This document shows, one piece after another, positions 24,317 through 32,024 of a stretch of DNA of 56,892 nt. Under the pieces are notes generated by a model. The model was given only the letters and a program-made list of their open reading frames with translations. It searched no databases and was not told where the DNA came from. Source of the stretch: Phycisphaerae bacterium (lineage in GTDB: Bacteria; Planctomycetota; Phycisphaerae; UBA1845); the NCBI GenBank assembly GCA_022072505.1, contig JAJVHU010000002.1, positions 3,369-60,260 on the forward strand, written 5' to 3'. The position numbers and the translations under genes were made by a program. Position 1 is the first letter of the stretch. The number at the start of each line of letters is the position of its first letter.

Positions 24317-25171
24317 TCAGCGAGCGGCCGGCGCGCCGGAGTTGGCGCGGTCGGTGCGCAAGGCTTCCAGATATCGCCCGTGGCGACCGAGTTCGAAGGA
24401 GCGGAGGAGGAACTTGCAGAGGTACTCGACGTTGGGGTCGGCGCCGTTCTGCGCCAACATGCTCTCGACGCGGTCGCGGATCGCCACGCCGCTGAGGCGC
24501 GCGCGACGGGAGTAAAGCTGCATGAACGCCTTCCGCAGGTTCGCCACGGCCTCGGGCGCGAAACCGGCGCGCTGAAGCCCCACGCCGTTGACCATCCTGA
24601 TCTCGGGCCGCGTCCCGCGCGCGGCGACGACGATCATGAAGGGAGGCACGTCTGAGACGACGCGCGTCATGCCGCCGATGAAGGCGTGCCTGCCGACGGT
24701 GACGAAGTGATGCAGGGCGGACATTCCGCCCATGTTGACGTGGTCTTCGAGACAGACGTGCCCGGCGAGCTGGGTGTAGTTGGCGATGATGCAGCGGTTC
24801 CCGACGCGGCAGTCGTGCGCGATATGCACGCCGATCAGGAAGAGATTGTGATCGCCGATCGAGGTGACGCCGCCGCCGGCCTCGGTCCCGGGGTGGACGG
24901 TGACCATCTCGCGGAAGATGTTGTCGTGTCCGATGTCGAGACGGGTGGGGGCGCCGCGGTACTTGCGGTCCTGCGGGGGCGTGCCGATGACGGCGCCGGT
25001 GTACACCTGGCAGCGCGGGCCCAGGACGGTGTGCCCCTCGATCGTGGCGTGATGATGAATGCGGCAGCCGTCTCCGATGCGCACGTCGGGACCGACGACG
25101 GCGTAGGCGCCGATGTCGACGTCCACGCCGATCTGGGCCTTCGAGTCGACGATCGCCGTCGGGTGCATCAT
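24317..25171 (-). CDS. lpxA: acyl-ACP-UDP-N-acetylglucosamine O-acyltransferase
   Basis: The protein has 284 residues. LpxA performs the first step of lipid A synthesis. It has a left-handed beta-helix of hexapeptide repeats (IGVDVDIGAYAVVGPDVRIG), then the family motif HHATIEGHTVLGPRCQVYTGAVIGTPPQDRKY, with the catalytic His in GVHIAHDCRVG, and a helical C-terminus. The ATG at 25171 overlaps the stop of the lpxC/fabZ gene (ATGA), so it is last in a translationally coupled row. It is about 20 residues longer than E. coli LpxA. Confidence 0.95.
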   Translation of the reverse strand: MMHPTAIVDSKAQIGVDVDIGAYAVVGPDVRIGDGCRIHHHATIEGHTVLGPRCQVYTGAVIGTPPQDRKYRGAPTRLDIGHDNIFREMVTVHPGTEAGGGVTSIGDHNLFLIGVHIAHDCRVGNRCIIANYTQLAGHVCLEDHVNMGGMSALHHFVTVGRHAFIGGMTRVVSDVPPFMIVVAARGTRPEIRMVNGVGLQRAGFAPEAVANLRKAFMQLYSRRARLSGVAIRDRVESMLAQNGADPNVEYLCKFLLRSFELGRHGRYLEALRTDRANSGAPAAR

Positions 25172-26505
25172 CGCGCGTCTTCCCCCCACTGCGGTTCCGC
25201 GTCCACGAGGATGAACTTGATCTCGGCTTCGGCGGCCAACTCGCCCGCGACGCGCGCCGACGCCTGCACGTGCCCGACGTTGCTGCGCGCCCGGATCGAG
25301 CGGACCTCGAGCAGGAGCTGGTCGCCGGGTCGGACGGGGCGGCGGAACTTGACCTTGTCCAGGCTCAGCAGCACCGCGACCTTGCCCTTGTGCTCCAGCT
25401 CCTGCGACAGCAGCAACCCTCCGAGCTGTGACATCGCTTCGATGATGAGCACGCCCGGCATGATCGGCTCCCCGGGATAGTGCCCCTGAAAAAACTCCTC
25501 GTTGATCGTGACGTTCTTCAGGCCCACCGCGCGCTGAGAACCTTCGATTTCGAGGATGCGGTCGACCATCAACAGCGGGTAGCGATGCGGGAGAAGGCGT
25601 TGAATGTGCCGGATGTCGTAGACCGGCGGGCGTTTCAGGCGGGCGGACTCCTCCTGCTGCCGCTCGTGTTCGAGGAGCGCCCGCACCATCGCGTGATTGA
25701 GGGCGTGTCCGGACTTTCTTGCGAACACGCGACCGACGATCGGCCGCCCGAGCAGGGAAAGATCTCCGACGAGGTCGAGAATCTTGTGCCGGACGCATTC
25801 CTCGGGAAAGCGCAGGGCGTTGTCGATCGGTCCGTCCTCGCCGAACACAAGGATGTCCTGATACGTCAGGTGAAGCCCGAAGCCCATCGCCTGAAGCTGC
25901 TTGACCTCGCGCTCAAGGACGAACGTGCGGGCGGGGGCGATCTTCGTCTCGAAATCCTCCGGCGTGACGGTGACGCGGTAGGTCTGCCGCCCGATCGGCG
26001 TGTCCGTGCCGTAATCCAGGTCGTAAAAGATCTCGAGGTGTTCCTGATTCCGCTTCAGGGGGGGCAGGGCGACGAGTTCGGCGTCGTCCTCGGCGACGCG
26101 GATCATGTCGGCGACGGCGTACGCCTCGACGAGCGGTTCCTGCTCCTCGATGCCGCCGTCCTTGAGCCCCTCGAGGAAGGGGAGGCTGCTGCCGTCCATC
26201 GCGGGCACTTCGGCGCCGCGCAGCTCGATCTGAAGATTGTCGAGACCGAGGGCGGCGCAGGCGCTTAAGCAGTGTTCGACGGTTTCGATCTGCGTCGAAC
26301 CGTTCTTCAGGGTGGTGCGGCGAGCGCGTTTCGAGACGTTCTCGACGCGCGCGGCGATGCGCACCGGCGAGGGTTGATCGGTTCGGATGAACCAGATTCC
26401 GGTGTTCGGCGGGGCGGGCTTGAAGCGGAGGCGGCTGGACTCTCCCGTGAAGAGTCCGCGCCCTTCAATCTCGACTTCCCGGCTGATCGTGTGCTGATGC
26501 CTCAA
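25168..26505 (-). CDS. lpxC/fabZ: bifunctional LpxC-FabZ: UDP-3-O-acyl-GlcNAc deacetylase / hydroxyacyl-ACP dehydratase
   Basis: The protein has 445 residues with a TTG start preceded by GGAGCGCC. Residues 1-285 are LpxC, the committed zinc deacetylase of lipid A synthesis: VEIEGRGLFTGE, the first zinc His in TVEHCLSA, and the second His and Asp in RHKILDLVGDLSLLGRP, with SGHALNHA. Residues 300-445 are FabZ, with the catalytic His in LLPHRYPLLMVDRI and Glu in EPIMPGVLIIEAMSQ. This fusion is known from Bacteroidetes and some planctomycetes. The start lies 41 bp inside lpxD. Confidence 0.95.
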   Translation of the reverse strand: MRHQHTISREVEIEGRGLFTGESSRLRFKPAPPNTGIWFIRTDQPSPVRIAARVENVSKRARRTTLKNGSTQIETVEHCLSACAALGLDNLQIELRGAEVPAMDGSSLPFLEGLKDGGIEEQEPLVEAYAVADMIRVAEDDAELVALPPLKRNQEHLEIFYDLDYGTDTPIGRQTYRVTVTPEDFETKIAPARTFVLEREVKQLQAMGFGLHLTYQDILVFGEDGPIDNALRFPEECVRHKILDLVGDLSLLGRPIVGRVFARKSGHALNHAMVRALLEHERQQEESARLKRPPVYDIRHIQRLLPHRYPLLMVDRILEIEGSQRAVGLKNVTINEEFFQGHYPGEPIMPGVLIIEAMSQLGGLLLSQELEHKGKVAVLLSLDKVKFRRPVRPGDQLLLEVRSIRARSNVGHVQASARVAGELAAEAEIKFILVDAEPQWGEDAR

Positions 26506-27523
26506 GGCGCTCCAACCGTTTCCGCAGATCCCGGACTTCCGCCAGCAGGTCGGGCAGGCGGCGCTGCGCGGCGATGATCCGCCGCTCCAGCGCCGCGTCC
26601 TTCGCCGGATACCCCATCACGACCTGCCCCTCGGTCGTTTGATCGACGACCACCGAGACCGCCGCGACCGTGGATTTCGACGCGATCGTCGCCCCGTCCA
26701 CGCTTCCCGACCGACCGGCCAGGACGCAGAAGTCGCCGATCCGCGTGCTTCCGCTCAATCCGGTCTGCGCGGCGATCACCGTCGCCCGTCCGATGCGGCA
26801 ATTATGTCCCACCTGAACGTGATTATCAATTTTCGTGCCCGCGGCGATGTGCGTGGACCCGAATTTCGCCCGATCGACGCAGGTTCCCGAGCCGATCTCC
26901 ACGTCATCCTCAAGCACGACATTGCCCGCATGAGGGACGCGGCGGTGCGCCTTCCCGTCGAAGTAGAATCCGAACCCGTCGCCGCCGATCACGGCGCCCG
27001 CCTTGAGCACGACGCGGTCCCCCAGCACACACCCGTCATGCACGACGGCGCTGGGCCCCAGGACGCAGTCTCTTCCAATCCTGACGTCGCGCCCGACGAA
27101 AACCCCGGGGTGGAGGATCGACCCGGAACCGACGCGGCTGCCCGGTGCGACGGTGACGAAGGGGCCGACGCGCACGCCCGCCTCAAGGACGGCCTGCGGA
27201 TCCAGCCACGACAGTTCATGAGCACCGACGGGCGGAGACCACGCTTCCGGTTTCAACGCTCCGAGCACCGCGGCCAGCGCCGCATCCACCCGATCGCACA
27301 GCAGCGCCGTCATCGGGGCGGGTCCGAAGTTCCGGGGGACGAGGACGGCGCCTGCCCGGCTTTCCGAAAGCTGTCCGGCGTAGCGGGACTGCGTGATGAA
27401 AGTCAGTTCGTCCGGTCCCGCCTCGGCGACCGCCGCGACGCCGCGCAAGAGCACCGCGCCGTCGCCGCGCACCGTCGCGCCGGCGACACGGGCCAGCTCC
27501 TCAGCCGTCACCGGGAGTTTCAT
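26465..27523 (-). CDS. lpxD: UDP-3-O-acylglucosamine N-acyltransferase
   Basis: The protein has 352 residues. LpxD transfers the N-linked acyl chain in lipid A synthesis. The N-terminal domain binds the uridine (AVAEAGPDELTFITQSRYAGQL). The central part is a hexapeptide beta-helix, including GGDGFGFYFDGKAHRRVPHAG and the catalytic-His region KIDNHVQVGHNCRIG. A C-terminal coiled helix follows. It overlaps ompH by ATGA at 27520-27523 and lpxC/fabZ by 41 bp, so all these genes are coupled. Confidence 0.95.
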   Translation of the reverse strand: MKLPVTAEELARVAGATVRGDGAVLLRGVAAVAEAGPDELTFITQSRYAGQLSESRAGAVLVPRNFGPAPMTALLCDRVDAALAAVLGALKPEAWSPPVGAHELSWLDPQAVLEAGVRVGPFVTVAPGSRVGSGSILHPGVFVGRDVRIGRDCVLGPSAVVHDGCVLGDRVVLKAGAVIGGDGFGFYFDGKAHRRVPHAGNVVLEDDVEIGSGTCVDRAKFGSTHIAAGTKIDNHVQVGHNCRIGRATVIAAQTGLSGSTRIGDFCVLAGRSGSVDGATIASKSTVAAVSVVVDQTTEGQVVMGYPAKDAALERRIIAAQRRLPDLLAEVRDLRKRLERLEASAHDQPGSRD

Positions 27524-28179
27524 GGCGACTTCGGTTTTTCCGGCGCCGGACCGCTGGTTTTCTCGCCCGCCGGCTTGTCCGCGGCGGGTTTCGACTCCTT
27601 CGGCGCGGCCGGCGTGTTGCGCAGGCGGAAGGCGTCGTTGATGACTTTGATGACCGGATCCGTCAGATCCAGGGAGGGACTCCAGTAAATCACCTTCTGA
27701 AGCAGGATCTGCTGCCGAAGCGCCGCGGAATCCGGCGCGTCCTGCGTCAGCAGGTCGTAAGTGACGACCAGATCGACGCCGCGCTCCTCGGCGACCTTCT
27801 GCACGCCCGCGCGGACATCGGCGTAAATTTCCATCAACGAGCGCTTGTGCGCATTCTTGATCGCCTCCGTCTCCATCTGGGTCCAGACCCGGTAGCGGAT
27901 CTCCGCCTCCTGAAGCTCCGCGACCTTCCGGTCATACTCCGGCGTGTTCGGCTTGAACGCCTCCTGAAGCGCGCGGCGCGAGGATTCGATCTGCGCCCGC
28001 TTCTTTTCCGCCTCCTCGTTGAGGAACTTCTCCTTCGCCACGAACTCCTCCTCGAGGTACGCCGTCCGCTCGTAGGCCTTGAAGATCCGCGCAATGTCGA
28101 TCACGCCGACGTTGCTCTGCGCCGCCGCTTCCGCCGCACACGCCGCCGCCAACCCGAAAATCACCAGCATCCGCTTCAT
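27520..28179 (-). CDS. OmpH/Skp-family periplasmic chaperone
   Basis: The protein has 219 residues. A signal peptide (cleavage near Ala20-Gln21) precedes a short strand (NVGVIDIARIFKAY) typical of Skp/OmpH, then a long charged helical region (about 40-150). The tail is Lys/Pro/Ala-rich. Skp holds unfolded outer-membrane proteins in the periplasm for delivery to BamA, the gene directly upstream (25-bp gap). Confidence 0.9.
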   Translation of the reverse strand: MKRMLVIFGLAAACAAEAAAQSNVGVIDIARIFKAYERTAYLEEEFVAKEKFLNEEAEKKRAQIESSRRALQEAFKPNTPEYDRKVAELQEAEIRYRVWTQMETEAIKNAHKRSLMEIYADVRAGVQKVAEERGVDLVVTYDLLTQDAPDSAALRQQILLQKVIYWSPSLDLTDPVIKVINDAFRLRNTPAAPKESKPAADKPAGEKTSGPAPEKPKSP

Positions 28180-28204
28180 CTGTCATCTCCCGCAAGTTTC
28201 GTCA

Positions 28205-30622
28205 TCAGAAGAAAGAGGTTCCGACGAAGAAGCTGAAGACCTGCTCGTCGTCGTCCGGTCCCTTCAACACCGGCGCCGCCAGATCGAACTCGATCGGCAC
28301 GGGACCGAGGAAGTCCAGCGTCATACGCACGCCGATCCCCACCGACGCCCGCCAGTCCCGGATCGAGACGCTCTCCTCGACCGTGCCCATGTCGGTAAAA
28401 AGCACTCCCCGAAGCGACTCGCCGTAAATCGGAAACGTGTATTCCGCCCCGAAAAGCAGCATGAAGTCGCCGCCGACCGGGTTGTCCTCGAGTCCTTCCC
28501 GCGGACCGACGCCGCGGTACTCGAACCCGCGCAGCGACCCGATCCCGCCCGCATAAAGCCGCTCGAACACCGGCGTGTCGCCGACCAGCACCGCCGTGTC
28601 GCCGCGCAGCGAGAAGACGTGCTTCCGGTCCAGCAGATCGGTGTACACCGGGAAGTGCCGCACGTACCCGGTGCGCAGCTCCGTGAACACGTGATCGCCG
28701 CCGAGGATTCCGAATTGCTCCACGCTGAAACGCCACCGGTCCCCTCGCGACGGGATGAACCGGTTGTCCGTCCGGTCCAGCACCAAGGCGCCCTTCACGC
28801 TCGTCAGAAGATTGCTCCCCTCGACGTCGCGGATGTCTCGCGCCGCCAGCAGGTCCACGTTGTCGACCTCGACGTCCTCAAGCCGGAACGCCACTTCGCC
28901 CGTCCAGCCCTTCAGCAGTCCGCGCTCCAGCCGCTTGCCGAAACTGACGTAGGTTCCGACGCGGCCCTCATCATATCCGTCGCGCCCGCGCTCGAAGAGA
29001 AAGAACCCGGTGTCGAAGCGCAACGGCGCATCCAGCAAATAAGGTTCAGTAAAGTCGATCCGGAAGCGGCTGACCTCGGTCCCCGGTTGGGCCTCGATCC
29101 GCATCCGCTGGCCCGCGCCCTGAAACGCCTGAAGGCGGAAGAATTCTCCGAAGCTCTTCGGCGTGTCCGCGATGTCGAAGTTCTTGAAGTCGATCGCGAA
29201 CTGCCCGACCAGGCCGTTGTTGCTGGTCACGCCGAACCCGAAGATCAAGTCCCCCGCCCGGTCCGCCTCCTGCACGTCGATCAGCGCGTCGCGGACGTCC
29301 GGACCGTCGCCGACGGGCAGGATCCGGGCGGACTGGAAGACCTGCGTCTGCCGCAGGCGCGTCTCCGCGTCCCGCGCCTCGGTGAGGTTCCAGAGATCGT
29401 CGGGGGGGAACAGGCGAAACTCGCGGAGCACGACTTTGTCCTTCGTCTGCGTGTTGCCGCGAACGACGATCTGCCCGACGCGGAACTGCCCCCCCTCGAC
29501 GATCCGGAAGGTCACCAGCACCTGTCCCGGGGACTCGGAGAAAACCCGGACGGCTTCGACGTGGCGCTCGATGTAGCCGATCTCACCGTAACGGTTCTCG
29601 ATGAGCGCCCGGTCCGCCTCAAGGATCGGCTGGATCACGTAAGCGCCCTCGCGGCTTCGGATCAGGCTGTGAAGCTCCTCGGTGGAGAAGACGGTGTTGC
29701 CCTCGAAGCGCAGGCTCTCGATCCGGTAGCGCGTGCCCTCCTCGATCGTGAAGACGATCCGCCGGTCGCCCTCTTTCTCGAGGTTCTCAACGCGGTGCGT
29801 CACCTTGGCGTCGAGAAACCCCTGCTCGCGGTAATACCGCTGGAGGTTGGCGACATCGGCCTCGAGCTGGGGCGGATCAAGCGTTCCTGCTCGGAAGAAC
29901 CAGAACGCGGCGCGCGTCTGAATCTGCTTCATCAGCTCGCGCTCGCTCAACGAAGCCCGGCCCTCGAAGACGATCTTGCGGACCTTGATCTGCGGGCCTT
30001 CGTCGATCCGGTAGGTAAGCCGGCCCTCGGCGATATCCTCGCGTTCAACCGTCACCTCCACCTGTCCGAAGCTCTTCTCGCGGTAAAGAGCGGTGATCGC
30101 CTCAAGCCCCTCGTTGACCGCGTCGGGATCGATCGGGTCGCCGACCTTCAGCGGAACCTTGCCCTTCAGATCGCGGTCGGGGATCTTCGAGTTGCCCTGG
30201 AACCGGATCGACTTGAGGATCGGTCGCTCGGCGAGAGTGAACACGACGGTGACGCCTCCGCCTTCCGGGCGGGTCTCGTAACGGACGGAATCAAAGCGAC
30301 CCGTGCGGACGAGCCGGGCGACGTCCCGGTCCAGAGCGTCGGTGTTCAAAGGCTCGCCGACGCGCGCCTGCACGATCTCGCGGAGATAGGCATCGCTCGT
30401 GCGCTCGACGCCTTCAAACACGACGGCGACGATCGGCGGCGAGACCGCGCCGTCAGGTGCGTCCTGAAGCGGGGCTGCGAAAGCGCCGACTGCGGCGGCC
30501 GCGTACACGACGACGCCCCAGCAAGCCCGACGCCCAGAAAGACCGGAATTCTCCCCGTGCCGCTTCCGAGAACCGGGGACGGTGTTCCGGCGCTGCCTAC
30601 GCAGGGTGACAGGTTTGCTCAT
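28205..30622 (-). CDS. bamA: outer membrane assembly factor BamA
   Basis: The protein has 805 residues from the ATG at 30622. Basic residues and a hydrophobic stretch (about 35-50) give an export signal after a long n-region. POTRA domains follow (about 65-420; IVAVVFEGVERTSDAYLREIV, LKSIRFQGNSKIPDRDL, VRKIVFEGRASLSERELM, YRIESLRFEGNTVFSTEEL, VGQIVVRGNTQTKDKVVLRE), so five are likely. The C-terminal beta-barrel has the GGIGSLRGFEYRGVG signature (VRGF/Y-type) and ends in Phe (VGTSFF). BamA inserts beta-barrels into the outer membrane, so the cell has a true Gram-negative-type envelope. First gene of the minus-strand cluster. Confidence 0.95.
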   Translation of the reverse strand: MSKPVTLRRQRRNTVPGSRKRHGENSGLSGRRACWGVVVYAAAAVGAFAAPLQDAPDGAVSPPIVAVVFEGVERTSDAYLREIVQARVGEPLNTDALDRDVARLVRTGRFDSVRYETRPEGGGVTVVFTLAERPILKSIRFQGNSKIPDRDLKGKVPLKVGDPIDPDAVNEGLEAITALYREKSFGQVEVTVEREDIAEGRLTYRIDEGPQIKVRKIVFEGRASLSERELMKQIQTRAAFWFFRAGTLDPPQLEADVANLQRYYREQGFLDAKVTHRVENLEKEGDRRIVFTIEEGTRYRIESLRFEGNTVFSTEELHSLIRSREGAYVIQPILEADRALIENRYGEIGYIERHVEAVRVFSESPGQVLVTFRIVEGGQFRVGQIVVRGNTQTKDKVVLREFRLFPPDDLWNLTEARDAETRLRQTQVFQSARILPVGDGPDVRDALIDVQEADRAGDLIFGFGVTSNNGLVGQFAIDFKNFDIADTPKSFGEFFRLQAFQGAGQRMRIEAQPGTEVSRFRIDFTEPYLLDAPLRFDTGFFLFERGRDGYDEGRVGTYVSFGKRLERGLLKGWTGEVAFRLEDVEVDNVDLLAARDIRDVEGSNLLTSVKGALVLDRTDNRFIPSRGDRWRFSVEQFGILGGDHVFTELRTGYVRHFPVYTDLLDRKHVFSLRGDTAVLVGDTPVFERLYAGGIGSLRGFEYRGVGPREGLEDNPVGGDFMLLFGAEYTFPIYGESLRGVLFTDMGTVEESVSIRDWRASVGIGVRMTLDFLGPVPIEFDLAAPVLKGPDDDEQVFSFFVGTSFF

Positions 30623-30692
30623 GACCCAGAGTTTCCAGGGGAACGCCGCCGAAGTCCCCGCGCGGGCTTCGGCGCCGATCCGCGCCGGCGGT

Positions 30693-30720
30693 ATGCTAGC
30701 GGACACGGGTCCGGACACAA
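30693..30720 (-). promoter_or_regulatory. putative promoter of the bamA-lpxA operon
   Basis: On the minus strand TTGTGT (30720-30715), a 16-bp spacer and TAGCAT (30698-30693) lie about 70 bp before the bamA ATG. On the plus strand the same bases contain TATGCT (30692-30697) with a weak TTCGGC 18 bp upstream, which could serve lpxK. The two divergent promoters would overlap. Confidence 0.35.
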
Positions 30721-30797
30721 AGCATGTGCCCCGCGCGGCGATCCGGTAGCATTCCGCGGCGGACGCCCGTCGGCGCGGCGCCGGCGGCGCGATACTG

Positions 30798-31970
30798 ATG
30801 ACGTTGCAGGGCTTTCATCGACGCGTGATCGGGGAGGGCGCTCCTGCCTGGGCGGGACCGGTGCGCGCCGTCCTTGCGGCAATGTCCCACGTTTACGGTG
30901 CGGCCGTCCGCGCCCGCAACGCCAGGTTCGACGCGGGGATCGGCGTGGCTCACGTGTCGGCTCCGGTCATCTGCATCGGGAATTTGACCGTCGGCGGGAC
31001 GGGGAAGACGCCGGTCGTCGTTGATATTGTTCGCCGTCTTTCGGCGGACGGACTGAGGCCGGCGGTCCTTCTGCGCGGGTACGGCGCGGACGGCGGAGAC
31101 GAAAGCGACGAGCAGCGGCTGATCCGACGCGCCTGCCGGGGGGTAGCCTGCGTGGCGGACAAGGATCGCGTTCGCGGGGCGCGGACCGCGATCGAACATC
31201 ACGCCGCCGACGTGCTCGTCCTGGACGACGGGTTTCAGCACCGCCGCCTCGGGCGCGATCTGGATCTGGTGCTGATCGACGCGACTTGCCCCTTCGGGTT
31301 CGAGCGGCTGATTCCTCGCGGATTGCTGCGCGAGCCGGTCGAGAGTCTGCGACGGGCGCACGCATTGATCGTCACGCGAACCGACGAGATCAGCCCCGGA
31401 GTCTTGATCGCGTTGCGTGAAAGGCTGGCAGGGCTTTGCAGAGAGATGCCGGTGGTCGAGACCCGGCACCGCGCCGTCGGGGTGGTGCATCTGGACGGCG
31501 CTTCCGTGGCGGACGATGTCCGCGGGCGGCGCGTGTTCGCCTTCGCGGGCGTCGGCAATCCGGAGTCGTTCCGGACGACCCTGATTCGCCTGGGCGCCGA
31601 GATCGCGGGCGTCCGCTGGCTGCGCGATCACGCGAGATACTCGCCTGGCGTGATCCGGGCGATCCTGGGGGCTGCGAGCGCGGCAGGGACGGAGCTGCTG
31701 GCCACGACCGAGAAGGACGCCGTCAAGCTGGAAGCCTTCGCCGGGGAATTCAAGGACCGACTCCGCGTCGTTCGCATCGACATCGAGTACGTCGGCGACG
31801 GATCGGCGGTCGTCGAGAGGCTGATCCGGAGAACCTTGCGGGGGGGGATGCGGTGGAAACCGGAAACCCGGTCGTCGAACGCGGGGGATAAAGATTTCGG
31901 CCGGCATCAGGGATGTCGTACCGGGCGTCGGTCGCCGGGCGAGGCGGCTGATTTGCGGGTCGATCCTTGA
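30798..31970 (+). CDS. lpxK: tetraacyldisaccharide 4'-kinase
   Basis: The protein has 390 residues. LpxK phosphorylates the lipid A disaccharide. It has the P-loop in GNLTVGGTGKTPVVVDIV, the family segment LRGYGADGGDESDE, LVLDDGFQHRRLGRDLDLVLID, and C-terminal TTEKDAVKL. The N-terminal hydrophobic helix (about 18-35) associates with the inner membrane. The last 45 residues (after about 345) are polar and unusual. It is transcribed divergently from the other lipid A genes. The acyltransferase and LpxB steps are not in the window. Confidence 0.93.
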   Translation: MTLQGFHRRVIGEGAPAWAGPVRAVLAAMSHVYGAAVRARNARFDAGIGVAHVSAPVICIGNLTVGGTGKTPVVVDIVRRLSADGLRPAVLLRGYGADGGDESDEQRLIRRACRGVACVADKDRVRGARTAIEHHAADVLVLDDGFQHRRLGRDLDLVLIDATCPFGFERLIPRGLLREPVESLRRAHALIVTRTDEISPGVLIALRERLAGLCREMPVVETRHRAVGVVHLDGASVADDVRGRRVFAFAGVGNPESFRTTLIRLGAEIAGVRWLRDHARYSPGVIRAILGAASAAGTELLATTEKDAVKLEAFAGEFKDRLRVVRIDIEYVGDGSAVVERLIRRTLRGGMRWKPETRSSNAGDKDFGRHQGCRTGRRSPGEAADLRVDP

Positions 31971-32024
31971 CGGTCTGCGTGTCGCGCCGCATTCTTGAAT
32001 TCTTGATCGGCGTTGAATTCTTAG

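Noticed and set aside
28079..31024. 981-codon open frame on plus, opposite bamA and ompH
   Set aside because: It is a shadow of bamA: POTRA and barrel motifs are on the minus strand, and the plus product shows no domain.
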